Below, in pieces: positions 51,334 to 59,202 of a DNA stretch of 64,000 nt (position 1 is its first letter; every line of letters starts with the position of its first letter). The notes beneath the pieces are model-generated. The model saw nothing but the letters and a program-made list of their open reading frames with translations. It was not told where the DNA came from and did not search any database. This DNA comes from Planctomycetota bacterium (GTDB lineage Bacteria > Planctomycetota > UBA1135 > GCA-002686595): assembly GCA_012959525.1 (NCBI GenBank), contig DUDB01000017.1, positions 62,845 to 126,844 on the forward strand, read 5' to 3'. A program made the translations under genes and the position numbers.

Positions 51334-52718
51334 AGGTTCTGCTCGCCGTCCACGGCTACCCGCCGGAACTCTGCGGCGGTACCGAGGGATCGACCCAGGC
51401 CCTGGCCCGGTCGGCCGCGGCCGGTGGAGTGGAGGTCATGGTCGTCGCCGGCTCCCTTGAGCACGGTGAGGAGTTCTCCGTCAGTGAAGACGTGGACCGC
51501 GATCCCCAGACGGGTGCGGGCGTTCGGGTGCGTCGCATGCACCGCAGCGACCTCTACTTCGACCACTGGCACAAGCTGCACTCGCAGGATGTAGGGCAGG
51601 CCTTCACGGACATCCTGGAAGAGTGGCGCCCGGACGTCGTGCACGTGATGCACTGGTTGCGTCTCAGCGATGACCTCGTGTTGCGTGCGGCGCGCGCAGG
51701 CATTCCCTCCCTGGTCACCCTGAACGATCACCTGACCTCCTGCCTGTTGTCCCTGCGCGTTCATCCTGAGCGAGAGGCTCCCTGCGAGGAGACCCACTCC
51801 GCCATGGTGTGCATGGCTTGCGCCGGAGCCTTGCCCCCGCGCACCCCCTGGGTTCCCCTCGAACAGCAGATGGTCCTGTTTGCTGAGCGCAAGGCCCGGC
51901 TGGATCGGGAGCTGGACCTGGCGCAGTACCGGATCGTCCCCAGCCTGGCCCACGGGGAGGCTCTGGCACGGCACACGGGGCGTAGCCAGGGCGCATTGGT
52001 CATCCCGCCAGCCCGCGCCGAACGCCTGAGCCCCTCGCCCCCCCTGCCGGCTCCCGACGGGGATCAGCCCCTGCGCCTGGGACTCTGGAGCGGTGGCGGG
52101 GCCGCCAAGGGGGCGCGCTCGATCTTGAGTGCCTTGATCCGGGTTGTGGATGCGGGGCTGGCGAGTCCCGTCGAGCTGCATCTGGCTGGCATCGAGCCCA
52201 TGGATATGTCGGCTGTTGACCTGCCCAAGGGCCTCTGCTGTATCCAGCACGGTCCCTTCAAGCACGACGAGTTGAGCCAGCATCCCGTCACCCGGGTGCA
52301 TGCTGCGCTCGTGGGATCCCTGGCGCCCGAGTCCTACGGCCTAGTTGCCGACGAGGCTTTCGAGTTGGGCCTGCCCACCCTCCTTCCGTCCGCCCCTGCT
52401 CTGGTGGAGCGCTTCCAGGATCAGGCGGGAGTGGACTTCTACGACCCGGCCAGCGAGGCATCCCTGGTGGAGGCTCTTGGCGCCCTGTGCGCTCGTCTTC
52501 CGCAGCCCCTCTCGGCCCGCGGTGACATCGCACCCAGCATGCAAGCCCTCACGGCCATGCACATGGGCCTGTGGGAGCGCGCTTGCGCCGCGCCTGTGCC
52601 AGCAGAGGCGCCCGCGGAGAACTGGTTTGAGAGCCGCCTACGCAGCGAGGCTCAAGCCAGCTGGGATCGCCAGTGTTCCCAGACTTCCCCAGAGGACCTG
52701 GGTTTCTCCCCAAGTTGA
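51330..52718 (+). CDS. Glycosyltransferase family 4
   Basis: GT-B-like glycosyltransferase of 462 residues starting at GTG 51330: 'KVLLAVHGYPPELCGGTEGS'. 'DVVHVMHWLRLSDDLVLRAARAGIPSLVTLNDHL' region parallels the acceptor side of the neighbouring GT4. The donor domain holds 'LRLGLWSGGGAAKGARSI' and 'SLAPESYGLVADEAFELGLP', the E-x7-E motif. Cys residues in 'CLLSLRVHPEREAPC' and 'CMACAG' recall the metal-like Cys groups in the other two GT4 enzymes. Translationally coupled to the previous gene; last gene of the polysaccharide cluster. Confidence 0.88.
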   Translation: MKVLLAVHGYPPELCGGTEGSTQALARSAAAGGVEVMVVAGSLEHGEEFSVSEDVDRDPQTGAGVRVRRMHRSDLYFDHWHKLHSQDVGQAFTDILEEWRPDVVHVMHWLRLSDDLVLRAARAGIPSLVTLNDHLTSCLLSLRVHPEREAPCEETHSAMVCMACAGALPPRTPWVPLEQQMVLFAERKARLDRELDLAQYRIVPSLAHGEALARHTGRSQGALVIPPARAERLSPSPPLPAPDGDQPLRLGLWSGGGAAKGARSILSALIRVVDAGLASPVELHLAGIEPMDMSAVDLPKGLCCIQHGPFKHDELSQHPVTRVHAALVGSLAPESYGLVADEAFELGLPTLLPSAPALVERFQDQAGVDFYDPASEASLVEALGALCARLPQPLSARGDIAPSMQALTAMHMGLWERACAAPVPAEAPAENWFESRLRSEAQASWDRQCSQTSPEDLGFSPS

Positions 52719-52786
52719 CCCTTCCCGCTTCCGTGGCTTCGCACCATGGACGAAAGGGTTCGGAGAGCCGAGGATATTCACCCACC

Positions 52787-53707
52787 ATGTCGCTTCGCCC
52801 CGCACTCTGCCTGCTTGCCGCTCTGTCTGTCTCTGGTTGCACCGGTCCACCACCGGTGCGGCTCGACAGGGTTCCCTTGGCCGAGCTGCCCGAGCACTAC
52901 CGGGAGCTCTGGACGGCGTGGTTGCAGGAGGCTCCCGATTGGAGCGAGCGCCGTGAAGCGTGCCGCAGTGATCCCGCGGTCTGCACCTTTCTGGTGGAGA
53001 ATCTGGCGGCGGTGTTCCTGGAGTCCTACGCCCGCTCAGAGTTGGCCACGCACAGCAGCGGCGGCCATGGCACCTTCGAGCGCGCCCGGGCTGAGCTGTT
53101 GATTCTGGGGGAGGAGGCCGTCCCGACCCTGATGGAACTACACGTGATCGGAGATGGGGCCACGGCTCACCTGACGGCCGAGGTGCTCACGGCCATCGGC
53201 ACCCCTTGCATCCCCGCCTGCCTTGAGCGCATGGACCGCCCGGAGGCCCAAGCGCGGCGTCGAGCCGTTTACCTCCTTGGACAGCTGCCCCATGGCCAGG
53301 ATCTGGAGCCCGAGGTGCGTACGGCCCTGGCGGGCCGTCTGGCAGCGGATGAGGACTGGCTGGTGCGCAAGACCGCTGCCGTGGCGGTGGCGCAGCGCGG
53401 CGCACGGGACACGATCCTCTATCCCGCGCGCAACGCATTGACCCGCGCCCTGGCCGATCCGGATCAGGCGGTGGCCGCGGCCGCGGCGACGGGGCTGGCC
53501 AGCCTGGACGACCCGCGTGCCGTGCCGGATCTGATCGGTTTCCTACGCCGCGCCGAAGAGAACTCAGCCTTCGCCCTGTACCGGGTGGGGCAAGAGGCCT
53601 TGCAGACCCTCACCGGAACCACAGGCCGCCGCTCGGTCCGGGAGTGGGGGCAGTGGTATCGGACCTGGGAGGCCGAGCGCAAAAAGACCAGGGACACGGG
53701 GAACTGA
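52787..53707 (+). CDS. HEAT-repeat lipoprotein
   Basis: Exported protein of 306 residues with lipobox 'ALSVSGC'. After a short N-terminal helical part the sequence consists of HEAT-like repeats: 'ARAELLILGEEAVPTLMELH', 'TAEVLTAIGTPCIPACLERM', 'RRRAVYLLGQLPHGQDLEP' and 'AAATGLASLDDPRAVPDLIG'. Such solenoids act as binding surfaces. No catalytic residues are seen. ATG 52787 is used because the signal peptide starts there; the longer frame upstream has no hydrophobic start. Confidence 0.8.
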   Translation: MSLRPALCLLAALSVSGCTGPPPVRLDRVPLAELPEHYRELWTAWLQEAPDWSERREACRSDPAVCTFLVENLAAVFLESYARSELATHSSGGHGTFERARAELLILGEEAVPTLMELHVIGDGATAHLTAEVLTAIGTPCIPACLERMDRPEAQARRRAVYLLGQLPHGQDLEPEVRTALAGRLAADEDWLVRKTAAVAVAQRGARDTILYPARNALTRALADPDQAVAAAAATGLASLDDPRAVPDLIGFLRRAEENSAFALYRVGQEALQTLTGTTGRRSVREWGQWYRTWEAERKKTRDTGN

Positions 53708-53765
53708 AGACCCGCGGCGACTATCCTGGCCCGTGAATGAATCTCTCCCCCGACCTCTTCCGACC

Positions 53766-54488
53766 ATGACCCACTGGAAAATCAATCGTCGCGATGGTGT
53801 CTGCGCAGGCTGTGAGCGCACCTTCGACGATGGCGAGCGCATCGTGAACTCCCTGTCTGTGGAGCCCGAGGGGCTCGACCGCCAAGAGCACTGCGTGCAG
53901 TGGTGGGAAGGCAAGAGGGAAGGCTGTGCCACCCAGGAGTGCTCGGCGGCCTGCGGTGAGCGCGCCCAGGCGCTGGAAGGGGGCGCGGGCGACGATCCCG
54001 ATTCGCCAACCCGGGACCTTTTCTGGTGGTACGGACGGCATCTGGTGGACCGCAAGCGGACCGTCCAGCTGGATCTGGGTGCCCTTGAGCGCCTGTTTCT
54101 GGAGCTGGAAGGGCGCGAGGAGCAGGGCCTGAGGGAGCTACGCTACCTCCTGTGTCTGTTGCTCATGCGCAAGCGGCGGTTGAAGGTGGAGAAGCTCATC
54201 CGGGACGGCAGCGAGGAGGCCTTCATGGTGCGTAGACCCCGCCAGGAAGAACGCTACAAGGTGTACGTGTACGACTTCGACGCCGATCGCATGGATGAGA
54301 TGCGCACCGAGTTGCAGGCCATCTTCGACGGTGCGGAAGGGGAGGGCGGTATCCAGTTGAGCAGCCCCGAAGCAGCTGATTCCGAGCCCCAGGCCCAGCC
54401 GGAGCCGGGCCCCGAGGGCGACCCTGAGGGCGACCCTGAGGGCGACCCTGAGTCCGACCCTGTGGATCTGGCCTCCGCGGACTCCTGA
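53766..54488 (+). CDS. Cys-rich N-terminal protein with repetitive acidic tail
   Basis: Not recognised as a named family. The 240-residue product begins 'THWKINRRDGVCAGCERTF', with Cys/His groups (C-x2-C, then 'DRQEHC', later 'CATQECSAAC') that could bind zinc. The middle is helical ('LRELRYLLCLLLMRKRRLKV') with 'YKVYVYDFDADRMDEMRTEL' following. The tail is a Pro-Glu-Gly-Asp repeat (GDPEGDPEGDPESDP). It lacks a signal peptide, so a cytoplasmic role is likely. ATG 53766 is chosen over GTG 53733. Its coding end precedes the terminator before mraZ. Confidence 0.7.
   Translation: MTHWKINRRDGVCAGCERTFDDGERIVNSLSVEPEGLDRQEHCVQWWEGKREGCATQECSAACGERAQALEGGAGDDPDSPTRDLFWWYGRHLVDRKRTVQLDLGALERLFLELEGREEQGLRELRYLLCLLLMRKRRLKVEKLIRDGSEEAFMVRRPRQEERYKVYVYDFDADRMDEMRTELQAIFDGAEGEGGIQLSSPEAADSEPQAQPEPGPEGDPEGDPEGDPESDPVDLASADS
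54414..54461 (+). repeat. Four in-frame 12-bp repeats
   Basis: GAGGGCGACCCT occurs at 54414, 54426 and 54438, followed by GAGTCCGACCCT at 54450-54461. The repeats encode Glu-Gly-Asp-Pro units in the acidic tail of the preceding gene. Confidence 0.85.
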
Positions 54489-54643
54489 GGGCCAGCTGCC
54501 GGGAGGACGCCGGAATTGGGGGCGGGGTATTTTTGCCTTCGGAATCTCGGCCGGGCCATGGGGCTCCACGCAGGGCCTGAACCACTACCCCTAGTGGGTG
54601 AGGTTCCGATGACCCCCCGGATTCTGGGTGGCCTGGGTCGCGG

Positions 54644-54680
54644 CGTCCGTCGCGTCACCGATGGACGGGGGGCCCTTTTT
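54644..54680 (+). terminator. Terminator before mraZ
   Basis: CGTCCGTC (54644-54651) pairs with GATGGACG (54660-54667), one G-U pair, over an 8-base loop, followed by GGGGGCCC and TTTTT (54676-54680). It separates the Cys-rich gene from the dcw operon, or acts as a leader attenuator for the latter. Confidence 0.55.
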
Positions 54681-54727
54681 CCGAGTCTTCCCTTTCAATC
54701 GGTAGGGTGGAGCGCAAGAATACCTAA

Positions 54728-55252
54728 ATGTCACCAGATGGAGCAAAACGGAGCCAGGTGGAGCAAGATTCGCCTCACCCGCGCCGGGCGACTCGCTTCT
54801 TGGGGACCTCCCAGCACCCTCTGGATGACAAGGGTCGGGTCTTCTTCCCCGTGCGCTTCCTGCCTGAACTTCAGAAGGATGCGTGCGGGGATGCCACGGT
54901 GGTGGTGACCCTCGGTCCGGGGGGCTGTCTGTATCTCATGGGGCACCATGATTTTGACCTCGCAAGGCAGCCCTTCTCGGACAGCGCCTTTCCCTCACCC
55001 GCGGAGCTCCAGGCTCAACGGGATTTCTACGGGAAGGTGGAAGAGATCAAGCTCAAGTCCGGCCGTCTGCTCCTGCCCGACTGCCTGCGCAAGCAGGCGG
55101 GCATCGATCGGCAGCTGACGATGGTGGGCTGCGGCAACCGCGTCGAGGTCTGGGAACCTTCGCGACTTGAAGCCGTGGAAGGCGAGCTCGATGGAGCCTT
55201 CGAGACGTTCAATGCCGAGTCCAACTCGGCCCTTCCGCCGGGAGGCGAGTGA
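54728..55252 (+). CDS. mraZ: Transcriptional regulator MraZ
   Basis: DNA-binding repressor of the dcw operon, acting as a ring of AbrB-like domains. The family core is clear: 'FLGTSQHPLDDKGRVFFPVRF' for repeat one and 'LKSGRLLLPDCLRKQAGI' for repeat two (DxKGR and SGR motifs). From ATG 54728 the protein has 174 residues; MraZ is usually about 140-150 and begins just before 'FLG'. The frame's first 24 codons contain what looks like the MraZ operator, so a downstream start (GTG 54758 with GGAG ahead of it, or TTG 54800) may be the real one. Second-domain and C-terminal sequences are normal. Confidence 0.9.
   Translation: MSPDGAKRSQVEQDSPHPRRATRFLGTSQHPLDDKGRVFFPVRFLPELQKDACGDATVVVTLGPGGCLYLMGHHDFDLARQPFSDSAFPSPAELQAQRDFYGKVEEIKLKSGRLLLPDCLRKQAGIDRQLTMVGCGNRVEVWEPSRLEAVEGELDGAFETFNAESNSALPPGGE
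54738..54764 (+). promoter_or_regulatory. Probable MraZ operator: three 10-bp-spaced boxes
   Basis: TGGAGC at 54739-54744, CGGAGC at 54749-54754 and TGGAGC at 54759-54764 recur exactly every 10 bases, and a further TGGAGC lies at 54708-54713. MraZ is known to bind several short G-rich direct repeats with one-helical-turn spacing near its own promoter. Identity as operator is inferred from this match in spacing and position. Confidence 0.65.
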
Positions 55253-55316
55253 GTCGCCTATGGAACTCCTGGGGGGGAGAATACGAGAGGTGGAATTCAA
55301 GGGGAGGCCTTGGCAA

Positions 55317-56243
55317 ATGACTCCTGATTCTAACGACGTGCATGTTCCGGTCTTGGCCGAAGAGGTGGTCGCCCTGCTGGGGGGTAGCGGCGACATATTG
55401 GACCCTTCCGGCCTGATTGTGGACGCGACGCTGGGTGCCGGGGGGCACTCGGCGTCTTTGCTCGAGTGTTTCCCGCGCATCCGTGTCCTTGGCACGGACC
55501 AGGATCCTTCGATCCTGGAATGCGCGCGGAAACGGCTTGAGCCCCATGGAGATCGCGTGCACCTGGTGCAGTGCCGTATCTCGGAACTCTCTCGGCTACT
55601 GCGCAAGTTGCGCATCGAGCGGCCCGTGGGCTTCCTGTTCGATTTTGGCGCCAGCTCCCTGCAGCTCGATACGCCCGGTCGGGGGTTCTCCTTCCAGGAT
55701 GATGGTCCGTTGGACATGCGTATGGATCCCGGCCGGATACGCACGGCTGCCGACGTGGTCAACACGTGGGATGAAGACGACCTGGCCGACCTCTTCTACG
55801 CCGAGGGGGGCGAGAGGAAATCGCGCCCCATCGCTGCCGAGATCGTGCGCTGTCGCAGCCGGGCGGCCTTCCAGCGCACCGGGGCTCTTGCGGAGCTGGT
55901 CGTACGGATCGTGGGTCGCACGGGCAAGATCCACCCGGCCACTCGGGTCTTCCAGGCCCTGCGCCGGGCCGTCAACGAGGAGGGAGAAGAGCTATTGGCC
56001 GGGATGGAAACCGCCGAGCACTGGTTGGCCGACGGGGGCGTGATGGCAGCCATCTCGTTCCACTCGGGAGAGGACCGGGAGGTCAAGCACTTCCTGCGCG
56101 AGGGCGTCGTCCGCGACTGCTGGCGCTTGGAACCCAAGAAGCCCATTCAGGCGAGCCGTGAGGAGCAACGCAAGAACCCACGCGCACGGTCAGCCATTCT
56201 GCGCGGGGCGGTGCGGGTCCGCGGGGAAGACGAATGCGAGTAG
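55317..56243 (+). CDS. rsmH: 16S rRNA (cytosine1402-N4)-methyltransferase RsmH
   Basis: SAM-dependent methyltransferase that modifies C1402 of 16S rRNA, 308 residues. 'DVHVPVLAEEVVALL' is the family start, 'IVDATLGAGGHSASLLE' the SAM-binding motif, 'GFLFDFGASSLQLDTPGRGFS' and 'HPATRVFQALRRAVNEE' are hallmark segments, and 'SFHSGEDREVKHF' matches the closing motif (usually SFHSLEDR). ATG 55317 follows GGGGAGG at nine bases and places the start at the family position; ATG 55260 is an alternative. Standard second gene of the dcw cluster. Confidence 0.95.
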   Translation: MTPDSNDVHVPVLAEEVVALLGGSGDILDPSGLIVDATLGAGGHSASLLECFPRIRVLGTDQDPSILECARKRLEPHGDRVHLVQCRISELSRLLRKLRIERPVGFLFDFGASSLQLDTPGRGFSFQDDGPLDMRMDPGRIRTAADVVNTWDEDDLADLFYAEGGERKSRPIAAEIVRCRSRAAFQRTGALAELVVRIVGRTGKIHPATRVFQALRRAVNEEGEELLAGMETAEHWLADGGVMAAISFHSGEDREVKHFLREGVVRDCWRLEPKKPIQASREEQRKNPRARSAILRGAVRVRGEDECE

Positions 56244-56476
56244 GCGTCGGTACGGCCAGCCTGCTCCTGTGCATCGTTGTGTTCGTCGCCGCTTTGGCAA
56301 CCGCTGCCTGCGAGGCCTCCAACAGCCAGCGGGGCGGAGAGATGTACGAAAAGGAGGCGCAACGCATTCAGATGGAGGGAAGGATCTTGCACCTGCTGAA
56401 TAGCGTCGAAACACTTGAAATGGAGCAACTCGCGATTGAATCTCCTTTTGGGGATCCACAGACTCCAGAGAGATAA
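56234..56476 (+). CDS. FtsL-like small bitopic membrane protein
   Basis: An 80-residue protein occupying the ftsL position between rsmH and ftsI, with a start overlapping rsmH by 10 bases. It has one N-terminal membrane segment ('ASLLLCIVVFVAALATAAC') and a helical tail ('EMYEKEAQRIQMEGRILHLLNS') that could form the short coiled coil by which FtsL binds FtsB and FtsI in the divisome. Sequence similarity to FtsL is too weak to judge, as is usual for this gene; assignment rests on location and layout. Confidence 0.65.
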   Translation: MRVGVGTASLLLCIVVFVAALATAACEASNSQRGGEMYEKEAQRIQMEGRILHLLNSVETLEMEQLAIESPFGDPQTPER

Positions 56477-56496
56477 GGAGCCACGAAGAGGAGGTC

Positions 56497-59202
56497 ATGG
56501 GGGGGATTCGACAACCGAACGCACAAGGCCGAGCCGCACGCTTGGGGGGCCGTCGGGGGGGGACGGGGTCAGGCCCCGGCTTCGATGGAGGTATGGGACC
56601 GGCCGTGGCGGCTGGCCTGATGGTGGGGCTCATTCTCATGGCGGTGGCGGTGCGGGCTGGGGCGGGCCTGTGGACGGGCCTGTGGACGGGTCAGTGGGGT
56701 AGGGGCGAGGCGTCCGCTTCGGCTCAGCGTGAGGTGCAGGGTTTCACCCCGGCTCCGACGATCACCGACCGCAACGGGCGCATCTTGGCCATGAGCGTCC
56801 CGGTCTATTCCCTGACCCTGTCGCCCCAGTCGATGTGGCGTAGCCACACCCCGGAGTTCATGTCCCGGACCATCCTGGCCATCCTGACGGATAGGCGAGT
56901 GGAGGAGCTGTCGAGCGGGGAGGTGCGGCGGTTTCTTGGCCAGCTGCTGGAGCATGATGGTCGCGCCGAGGCGAATGAACCCCGTGTGCTGACCGTTCAG
57001 GATCCCAGGCTGCTGCGCTTTGAGGGACCGCGCTTGCGTGAAGTTCGTGACTGGATTGAGCATGGCGCGCTCGAGGGGCAGCCCACCCGCGGCGAACTTA
57101 GCGGAATACGTCTGGTGAGGCTCGCCGGGGACCACGCTTGGACGATTCAGTGGACGCCGGAGGTTCTCCTCTCCCAATCCCTGCGTGAAGAGCACCTCGG
57201 TGACGGCACGAGCGCGCGCTACTGGGTGAATCACCTGCTTGACGAGCTGAACTCACTGGTGGGGCCGACCGTCATGCACGAGCGCCTCAGGTCGCGCGCG
57301 GGTGTCACGTGGTCCAGCCTGGCTGCGTCGGAGGTTCGCGCTCTTTCACGGGATGCAATCTGGAACGAGCTTCTTGACTGCCAGTATCGCGTGGCCAAGA
57401 AGTTCATCGATGAAGACCGGGCTCAGATCTTGCGCGAGATGTTTGCGGATCAGGCCGTGTCCTCGTACCAGATGAAGCTCGAGATGCAGGCACGGCGCAC
57501 CTATGCCATGCGGCCTTCTGACTACAAGCCTTCGCCGTTCGTTCACGTCCCGGGCGAGGTCGTTCACGACCCCATCCAGGTACTGGGCTTCTGGGGCCGA
57601 ATGGACTTCAGCGCCGCCGGGGCCCGGGCGGAACAAGTGCTTGAGGCACAGCCCGGAGGTCTGAACTGGAACAGTCTGGGAGATCCTCGTGAGGATCTTG
57701 TGGATCGATTGGTGAATGAGCCCCGACCCATGTTGGGGCTCGAGCTCCTCGCCCGGGATTACCTGGCGCAGGAGCCCTGGGCGCAGGCGCGCCCTTCCAC
57801 CATGAAGGCCAGGCCACGGGTGCTCCCCCGGGATAGGAGAAACAGGTGGGCCAACCTGGGTCGGGCCATCCCCTCCGACCTGCTCAGTGCCCAAGGAGGC
57901 TCGTTTCCCGTCGAGGTGGAGACCACGCTGGACGCGCCCCTGCAGTTGTACCTGCACTACCAGCTCAGCCAGGCTGTGACACGGCAGGGAGCCGCCCTTG
58001 CCATGGGGATCGTGCTCGACACGACATCGGGTGAGGTTCTGGCCGTGGATGCGGTCCACGCCTATCGAATCAGCGGCTTCGCTCCTCTACAGCACACCTT
58101 CACCCCGGGCTCCACCACCAAGGCACTGATCATGGCCGCCGCCCTCGACCAGGGTGTGGTGCAGCCCGACGACCTCTTCAAGACCTTCGCGGACCAGGAG
58201 GGCATCCAGCTCGGGTCCCGGCACATTTCCGAGGCCCGCGGCGCGCCCAAGGAGCCCGAGATCACGGCCAGCCTGGCCCTGGCCCGTTCGGTCAACGCCG
58301 TCATGGTGCAGATCGGAGGGCTTGTGCCTGCCCCGGTGCTGCGTGAGTATCTCCAGCGCCTCGGCTTCAGCCAGCGGCCTGGTGTGGGCCTGGGACCCGA
58401 GGCCCCCGGGTACCTGCCCGCGCTGAATTCCAAGGATTCGTGGAGTCCCCACTTCACCCACGCCTCCATCTCCATGGGGCACGAGCTCAGCGTGAGCCTG
58501 TGGCAGATGGCCTCGGCACTGGCGACCGTTGTGCGCGGCGGAGAGCAATTGCCTCTGCGTCTGGTGCGCGCTGTTCGCCAGGGACCTGAGAATGGCATCG
58601 GCTTCGTGGCGCCAGAGGGCGAGCGTGTATTGGGGGCGAAGGCCTGTGATCAGGTGCGCGTCATGATGGAGAGAGGTGCGCGTGAGGGGACGGGCAAGAC
58701 CGTCACCAAGGATCACTGGGGCGACTTCGACCAGCTACTAAGCAAGACGGGTACTGCGCAGCGCGTCCGTACCGAGGGCTGCCTGCACGACGAGCACCGG
58801 GCCCTTGAGGAGGCTGCCGCCGAGGGGCGCTCCCTGACCCGTGCGGAGCGCGCCCAGTTGCGCGGCTCACGGGATGCGGGCCACGATAACTGCTACACCT
58901 CGTCCATCTGCCTGGTGGGTCGCGTTGAGGGTCGGGAGTTGATGACCTTCATCGTCGTGGAGGACCCCTTCGTCCCGACGGAATCCGGCAGACGCAAACT
59001 CTACAGTCACTTCGGATCCAAGGTGGCCGGTCCGCCAGCCATGCGCATCCTCCGCATGGCGATGGGGCTATCCCCTGAATTAGATGGAGCCCCGGTCGCA
59101 GACCTCGGTGCGCCTTCGATCCCGGCCGTGCCGTCCCAAGGTTCGGCGGACCCCGGCAGTTCGCAGGTCGTCGAGCAGCCTTGGATGGAGAATGGCCGTT
59201 GA
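56497..59202 (+). CDS. ftsI: Penicillin-binding protein, FtsI/PBP2-type transpeptidase, enlarged
   Basis: Septal peptidoglycan transpeptidase, 901 residues; FtsI is usually 550-700. A Gly-rich cytoplasmic start, a membrane helix (about 35-55) and the pedestal motif 'ITDRNGRILAMS' (89-100) are in place. Catalytic motifs are S539-T-T-K542, S598-V-N600 and K750-T-G. About 300 residues lie between pedestal and transpeptidase start, containing helical segments with no recognised family. A 40-residue insert after KTG holds Cys-bearing 'EGCLHDEH'. The Shine-Dalgarno GAGGAGG directly precedes ATG 56497. TTG start of murE overlaps the stop. Confidence 0.9.
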   Translation: MGGIRQPNAQGRAARLGGRRGGTGSGPGFDGGMGPAVAAGLMVGLILMAVAVRAGAGLWTGLWTGQWGRGEASASAQREVQGFTPAPTITDRNGRILAMSVPVYSLTLSPQSMWRSHTPEFMSRTILAILTDRRVEELSSGEVRRFLGQLLEHDGRAEANEPRVLTVQDPRLLRFEGPRLREVRDWIEHGALEGQPTRGELSGIRLVRLAGDHAWTIQWTPEVLLSQSLREEHLGDGTSARYWVNHLLDELNSLVGPTVMHERLRSRAGVTWSSLAASEVRALSRDAIWNELLDCQYRVAKKFIDEDRAQILREMFADQAVSSYQMKLEMQARRTYAMRPSDYKPSPFVHVPGEVVHDPIQVLGFWGRMDFSAAGARAEQVLEAQPGGLNWNSLGDPREDLVDRLVNEPRPMLGLELLARDYLAQEPWAQARPSTMKARPRVLPRDRRNRWANLGRAIPSDLLSAQGGSFPVEVETTLDAPLQLYLHYQLSQAVTRQGAALAMGIVLDTTSGEVLAVDAVHAYRISGFAPLQHTFTPGSTTKALIMAAALDQGVVQPDDLFKTFADQEGIQLGSRHISEARGAPKEPEITASLALARSVNAVMVQIGGLVPAPVLREYLQRLGFSQRPGVGLGPEAPGYLPALNSKDSWSPHFTHASISMGHELSVSLWQMASALATVVRGGEQLPLRLVRAVRQGPENGIGFVAPEGERVLGAKACDQVRVMMERGAREGTGKTVTKDHWGDFDQLLSKTGTAQRVRTEGCLHDEHRALEEAAAEGRSLTRAERAQLRGSRDAGHDNCYTSSICLVGRVEGRELMTFIVVEDPFVPTESGRRKLYSHFGSKVAGPPAMRILRMAMGLSPELDGAPVADLGAPSIPAVPSQGSADPGSSQVVEQPWMENGR

